The notes beneath the pieces were generated by a model. It had not been told where the DNA came from. It ran no database searches and saw nothing but the letters and a program-made list of their open reading frames with translations. Below are positions 6,000-7,751 of a stretch of 7,751 nt of DNA, one piece after another. The DNA comes from an uncultured Bacilli bacterium. GTDB taxonomy: Bacteria; Bacillota_I; Bacilli_A; RFN20; CAG-826. The position numbers were made by a program, and so were the translations under genes. Where the stretch lies: assembly GCA_944358755.1 (NCBI GenBank), contig CALVRY010000123.1, positions 1 through 7,751 of the forward strand, written 5' to 3'. The first letter of the stretch is position 1; each line of letters opens with the position of its first letter.

Positions 6000-6624
6000 C
6001 ACTGTTACCTCCTTTACGTAAGGCCATTGTATTTTTGAAATCTTTTTCATTCATTAATGCACTGGCGGTAGCTCTAATAATATTGATCTTTGTTCTACTT
6101 CCATAAACTTTGGAGTAGATGTTTTTAACTCCAGCAAGTTCTAAGATAGCTCTAACTGGACCTCCAGCAATAATTCCAGTACCTTCTGGAGCTGGTTTAA
6201 GGAAAACATTTGTTGCACCAAATTTGCCAATGATTTCATGAGCTAATGTGCCACCATTAACGATTTCAACATTAATGAGGTTTCTTTTAGCTTTATCAAC
6301 AGCTTTTTTGATTGCATCTGGGACTTCGCCGCTTTTTCCAGTTGCAAAGCCAAATTTTCCTTTGCCATTACCAACAACGACAAGAGCGGAAAATTTCATT
6401 CTCTTACCACCCTTAACGACCTTGGTAACTCTATTAATAGCAACGACTCTTTCTTCGTATTCTTTAACAACTTCCTTTCTAGGACCTTTGTTAAATTTTT
6501 TAGCTTTATTAAACTTCTTCTTTTCAGGAGCTTTATTAGCTGCATTTTCTTGGGAAGTAGTGTTATTTTCTTCTTTTTTAACTTCTTCTACTGTTGGATT
6601 TTCAACAACTTTATTTTCTTCCAT
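5989..6624 (-). CDS. rpsE: 30S ribosomal protein S5 with long charged N-terminal tail
   Basis: Encodes a 211-residue S5, clearly longer than the usual ~165. S5 lies at the mRNA entry side of the 30S subunit and influences decoding accuracy and mRNA unwinding. The conserved protein begins near residue 54 (EYEERVVAINRVTKVVKGGKR), with the double-stranded-RNA-binding-like S5 N domain at about 54-120 (VVVGNGKGKFGFATGK) and the S5 C domain at about 125-200 (APEGTGIIAGGPVRAILELAG, then KVYGSRTKINIIRAT). Residues 1-53 are an extra low-complexity tail, first acidic/Asn-rich and then Lys/Asn-rich with KKFNK occurring twice. AAGGAG at 6632-6637 sits 7 bases before the ATG, so the long form is the likely product. 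The 3' end overlaps rplO by 11 bases. rpmD, usually next, is absent. Confidence 0.97.
   Translation of the reverse strand: MEENKVVENPTVEEVKKEENNTTSQENAANKAPEKKKFNKAKKFNKGPRKEVVKEYEERVVAINRVTKVVKGGKRMKFSALVVVGNGKGKFGFATGKSGEVPDAIKKAVDKAKRNLINVEIVNGGTLAHEIIGKFGATNVFLKPAPEGTGIIAGGPVRAILELAGVKNIYSKVYGSRTKINIIRATASALMNEKDFKNTMALRKGGNSDVK
6008..6015 (-). promoter_or_regulatory. Shine-Dalgarno site of rplO embedded in rpsE codons
   Basis: AAAGGAGG on the minus strand, 8 bases before the rplO ATG. The same bases encode Lys-Gly-Gly near the end of S5, so the site does double duty as coding sequence and ribosome binding site. It decides the rplO start at 5999 rather than 6050. Confidence 0.9.
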
Positions 6625-6631
6625 AACCTAT

Positions 6632-6637
6632 CTCCTT
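6632..6637 (-). promoter_or_regulatory. Shine-Dalgarno site of rpsE (AAGGAG) fused to rplR stop
   Basis: AAGGAG on the minus strand, 7 bases before the rpsE ATG. Its two As belong to the rplR stop codon TAA. It is the evidence that translation begins at the start of the 53-residue S5 tail; the conserved S5 domain has no comparable site or start codon just before it. Confidence 0.88.
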
Positions 6638-6992
6638 AGAACTTTAAGCCGTTTTCTCTTGCGCTTTCAGCAAGGGCCTTAACACGACCATGATATATGT
6701 AGCCGCCTCTATCAAAAACAACATTTTCGATGCCTTTAGCAAGACATTTTTTAGCAATATCAGCGCCAACTGCTTTTGCGCCTTCAACGTTATTTCCATT
6801 TGTAAGTTTTAAAGCTACTGAAGATGAAGCAAGAAGTGTAACACCCTTTGTATCATCAATTACTTGAACTTCGATGTTCTTGTTTGATCTAAAGACACAA
6901 AGTCTAGGAGTTGTGCCAGTTCCACTAATTTTGTTACGAACTCTAACGTGCTTTCTTTTTCTAGCAACATTTTTATCAAGTTTACTAATCAT
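6636..6992 (-). CDS. rplR: 50S ribosomal protein L18
   Basis: Encodes a 118-residue L18, the usual bacterial size. L18 binds 5S rRNA with L5 and L25-type proteins and docks the 5S particle onto the large subunit. Visible hallmarks: a basic N-terminus (ARKRKHVRVRNKISGT), the PRLCVFRSNKNIEVQVIDD strand pair, the VGADIAKKCLAKGI helix, and the C-terminal VFDRGGYIYHGRVKALAESARE motif that is highly conserved in the family. The ATG at 6992 has AGGAG at 7000-7004, 7 bases upstream, in the 13-base gap after rplF. The stop codon TAA forms part of the TAAGGAG ribosome binding site of rpsE. Order rplF-rplR-rpsE is standard for the spc operon. No anomaly seen. Confidence 0.98.
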   Translation of the reverse strand: MISKLDKNVARKRKHVRVRNKISGTGTTPRLCVFRSNKNIEVQVIDDTKGVTLLASSSVALKLTNGNNVEGAKAVGADIAKKCLAKGIENVVFDRGGYIYHGRVKALAESARENGLKF

Positions 6993-7005
6993 ATCTTAAC
7001 TCCTA

Positions 7006-7569
7006 TTATTTCTTACCTGCACGTTTGCCTTCTTTACGTAAGACAACTTCATCAACATATCTGATACCTTTACCAAGATATGGTTCAGGTTTACGAGTTT
7101 CTCTAATTTGAGCAGCGACTTGACCAACTTTGAATTTGTCACTTCCGCTAACTTCAACATAAGCATTGACGTCTTTTGCTTTTGATTCAATGACTTTAAC
7201 TGTAACTCCTTCAAGTGGAGTAATTGTAATGGCGTGAGAATAACCAACGTGTAAGACGAGATCTTTACCTTTCATTTCTGCTCTATAACCAATACCGATT
7301 ATAGCGAGTTTTTTTGTAAAGCCTTCGTGGCAACCAATGCAAGCGTTATTGATTAAAGCACGTGTTGTACCATGCATTTCTTTAACTTCTTTTTCATCGT
7401 TTGCTCTTTTAACAGTTAAAATTCCATCTTTTAATTCAACAGAAATAAATTTTGGATTAAATGCGATCTTATCTTCACCAAATTTACCTTTGATATCGAC
7501 AAGTCCTTCACTAATTGTGACATTTAAACCTTCTGGAATAGTGATAATTTTATTACCAATACGTGACAT
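7006..7569 (-). CDS. rplF: 50S ribosomal protein L6
   Basis: Encodes a 187-residue L6, a normal length for a bacterial L6. L6 sits near the factor-binding region of the large subunit, contacts 23S rRNA and is needed for late 50S assembly. Seen in the sequence: the N-terminal MSRIGNKIITIPEG, two tandem L6 folds (about residues 10-80 and 88-165), and the signature GKGIRYVDEVVLRKEGKRAGKK region at the C-terminus. The ATG at 7569 is chosen because AGGAGG lies 7 bases upstream and the protein then begins at the family's normal first residue. An in-frame start further upstream at 7599 would add ten unrelated residues inside rpsH and is rejected. The TAA stop is followed by an in-frame TAG and the rplR ribosome binding site. 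Confidence 0.98.
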   Translation of the reverse strand: MSRIGNKIITIPEGLNVTISEGLVDIKGKFGEDKIAFNPKFISVELKDGILTVKRANDEKEVKEMHGTTRALINNACIGCHEGFTKKLAIIGIGYRAEMKGKDLVLHVGYSHAITITPLEGVTVKVIESKAKDVNAYVEVSGSDKFKVGQVAAQIRETRKPEPYLGKGIRYVDEVVLRKEGKRAGKK

Positions 7570-7576
7570 AACCTTA

Positions 7577-7582
7577 CCTCCT
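7577..7582 (-). promoter_or_regulatory. Shine-Dalgarno site of rplF (AGGAGG), fixes its start
   Basis: AGGAGG read on the minus strand, 7 bases before the ATG at 7569 and directly after the rpsH stop in the run TAATAGGAGG. It supports the internal start over the upstream alternative at 7599. The closeness of stop and ribosome binding site suggests translational coupling with rpsH (inference). Confidence 0.9.
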
Positions 7583-7583
7583 A

Positions 7584-7751
7584 TTACCAAACGTAGCAAA
7601 TAACTTCGCCACCGACGTTATTTTGTCTACAACCTTTATCTGTTAATAAACCTTTACTTGTTGAGATAATAGCAATTCCAAGTCCTTTTAAAACAAATGG
7701 AATGTGTTTGCTATCAGCTGTAACTCTAAGACCTGGTTTTGAAATTCTCTT
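7584..7751 (-). CDS. rpsH: 30S ribosomal protein S8, 3' end (partial, 5' end outside window)
   Basis: The last 55 codons of S8 run in from the right edge and end in TAA at 7586-7584. S8 binds the central domain of 16S rRNA and is an early 30S assembly protein; in other bacteria it also represses its own operon. Recognition rests on the family's C-terminal half: RISKPGLRV near the edge, then LGIAIISTSKGLLTD, and the closing GGEVICYVW that ends on tryptophan as is typical of bacterial S8. No frameshift is visible. The stop is followed at once by an in-frame TAG and the Shine-Dalgarno of rplF, 14 bases before its start. The missing 5' part should lie just outside the window. Identification is secure; the full length cannot be judged. 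Confidence 0.96.
   Translation of the reverse strand, partial: KRISKPGLRVTADSKHIPFVLKGLGIAIISTSKGLLTDKGCRQNNVGGEVICYVW

Noticed and set aside
6000..6050. Upstream in-frame start for rplO giving 163 residues
   Set aside because: The 17 added residues are unlike L15 and lie deep in rpsE; the Shine-Dalgarno and family N-terminus both point to 5999.
6248..6682. 144-codon open frame on the plus strand, antisense to rpsE
   Set aside because: It lies wholly opposite rpsE and the end of rplR, and its translation is a Leu/Ser/Thr-rich shadow of Lys/Glu-rich codons with no family resemblance.
7570..7599. Upstream in-frame start for rplF
   Set aside because: It overlaps the end of rpsH and adds ten residues before the standard MSRIGN start, which has its own AGGAGG.
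7337..7603. 88-codon open frame on the plus strand opposite rplF
   Set aside because: Antisense shadow of a conserved gene; hydrophobic composition follows from the complementary codons.

Overview
The window is a conserved housekeeping cluster: the 3' part of the spc operon running into the alpha operon. Everything is coded on the minus strand, so transcription runs from position 7751 towards position 1. In transcription order the genes are rpsH (3' end only), rplF, rplR, rpsE, rplO, secY, adk, map, infA, rpmJ, rpsM, rpsK, rpoA and rplQ. rpmJ (37 codons) is easily missed because of its size. An intrinsic terminator follows rplQ, and the last ~140 bases at the left edge hold no gene I can recognise.

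The organism is a low-G+C Bacillota of the Bacilli/Mollicutes side. Evidence: A+T-rich sequence, strong AGGAGG-type ribosome binding sites, adk-map-infA placed between secY and rpmJ, and rpoA directly after rpsK. From memory, clostridia and Escherichia coli usually carry rpsD between rpsK and rpoA, while Bacillus relatives do not. The S5 protein has a long charged N-terminal tail and the rpmD (L30) gene is missing from its usual place between rpsE and rplO. Both recall mycoplasmas and wall-less or gut-associated Mollicutes relatives. The code is nevertheless standard: the ten tryptophans I count are all TGG and no reading frame needs TGA. I cannot name a genus.

Layout: 7751-5559 holds ribosomal proteins S8, L6, L18, S5 and L15. 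5522-4176 is the SecY translocon channel. 4165-2530 holds adenylate kinase, methionine aminopeptidase and IF-1. 2509-191 holds L36, S13, S11, RNA polymerase alpha and L17. 171-144 is the terminator and 143-1 is intergenic. Gaps run from an 11-base overlap to 36 bases, with no internal terminator or convincing internal promoter, so one polycistronic message is likely. The products serve one programme: build ribosomes, start translation, insert nascent membrane proteins, trim initiator methionine, balance adenylate nucleotides and assemble RNA polymerase.

I found no new biological system. The points worth a second look are the missing rpmD with an 11-base rpsE/rplO overlap, the S5 tail, a divergent L17 N-terminus, gene junctions where the stop codon is fused to the next Shine-Dalgarno sequence, an adk start with no well-placed Shine-Dalgarno, and short repeats after the terminator.
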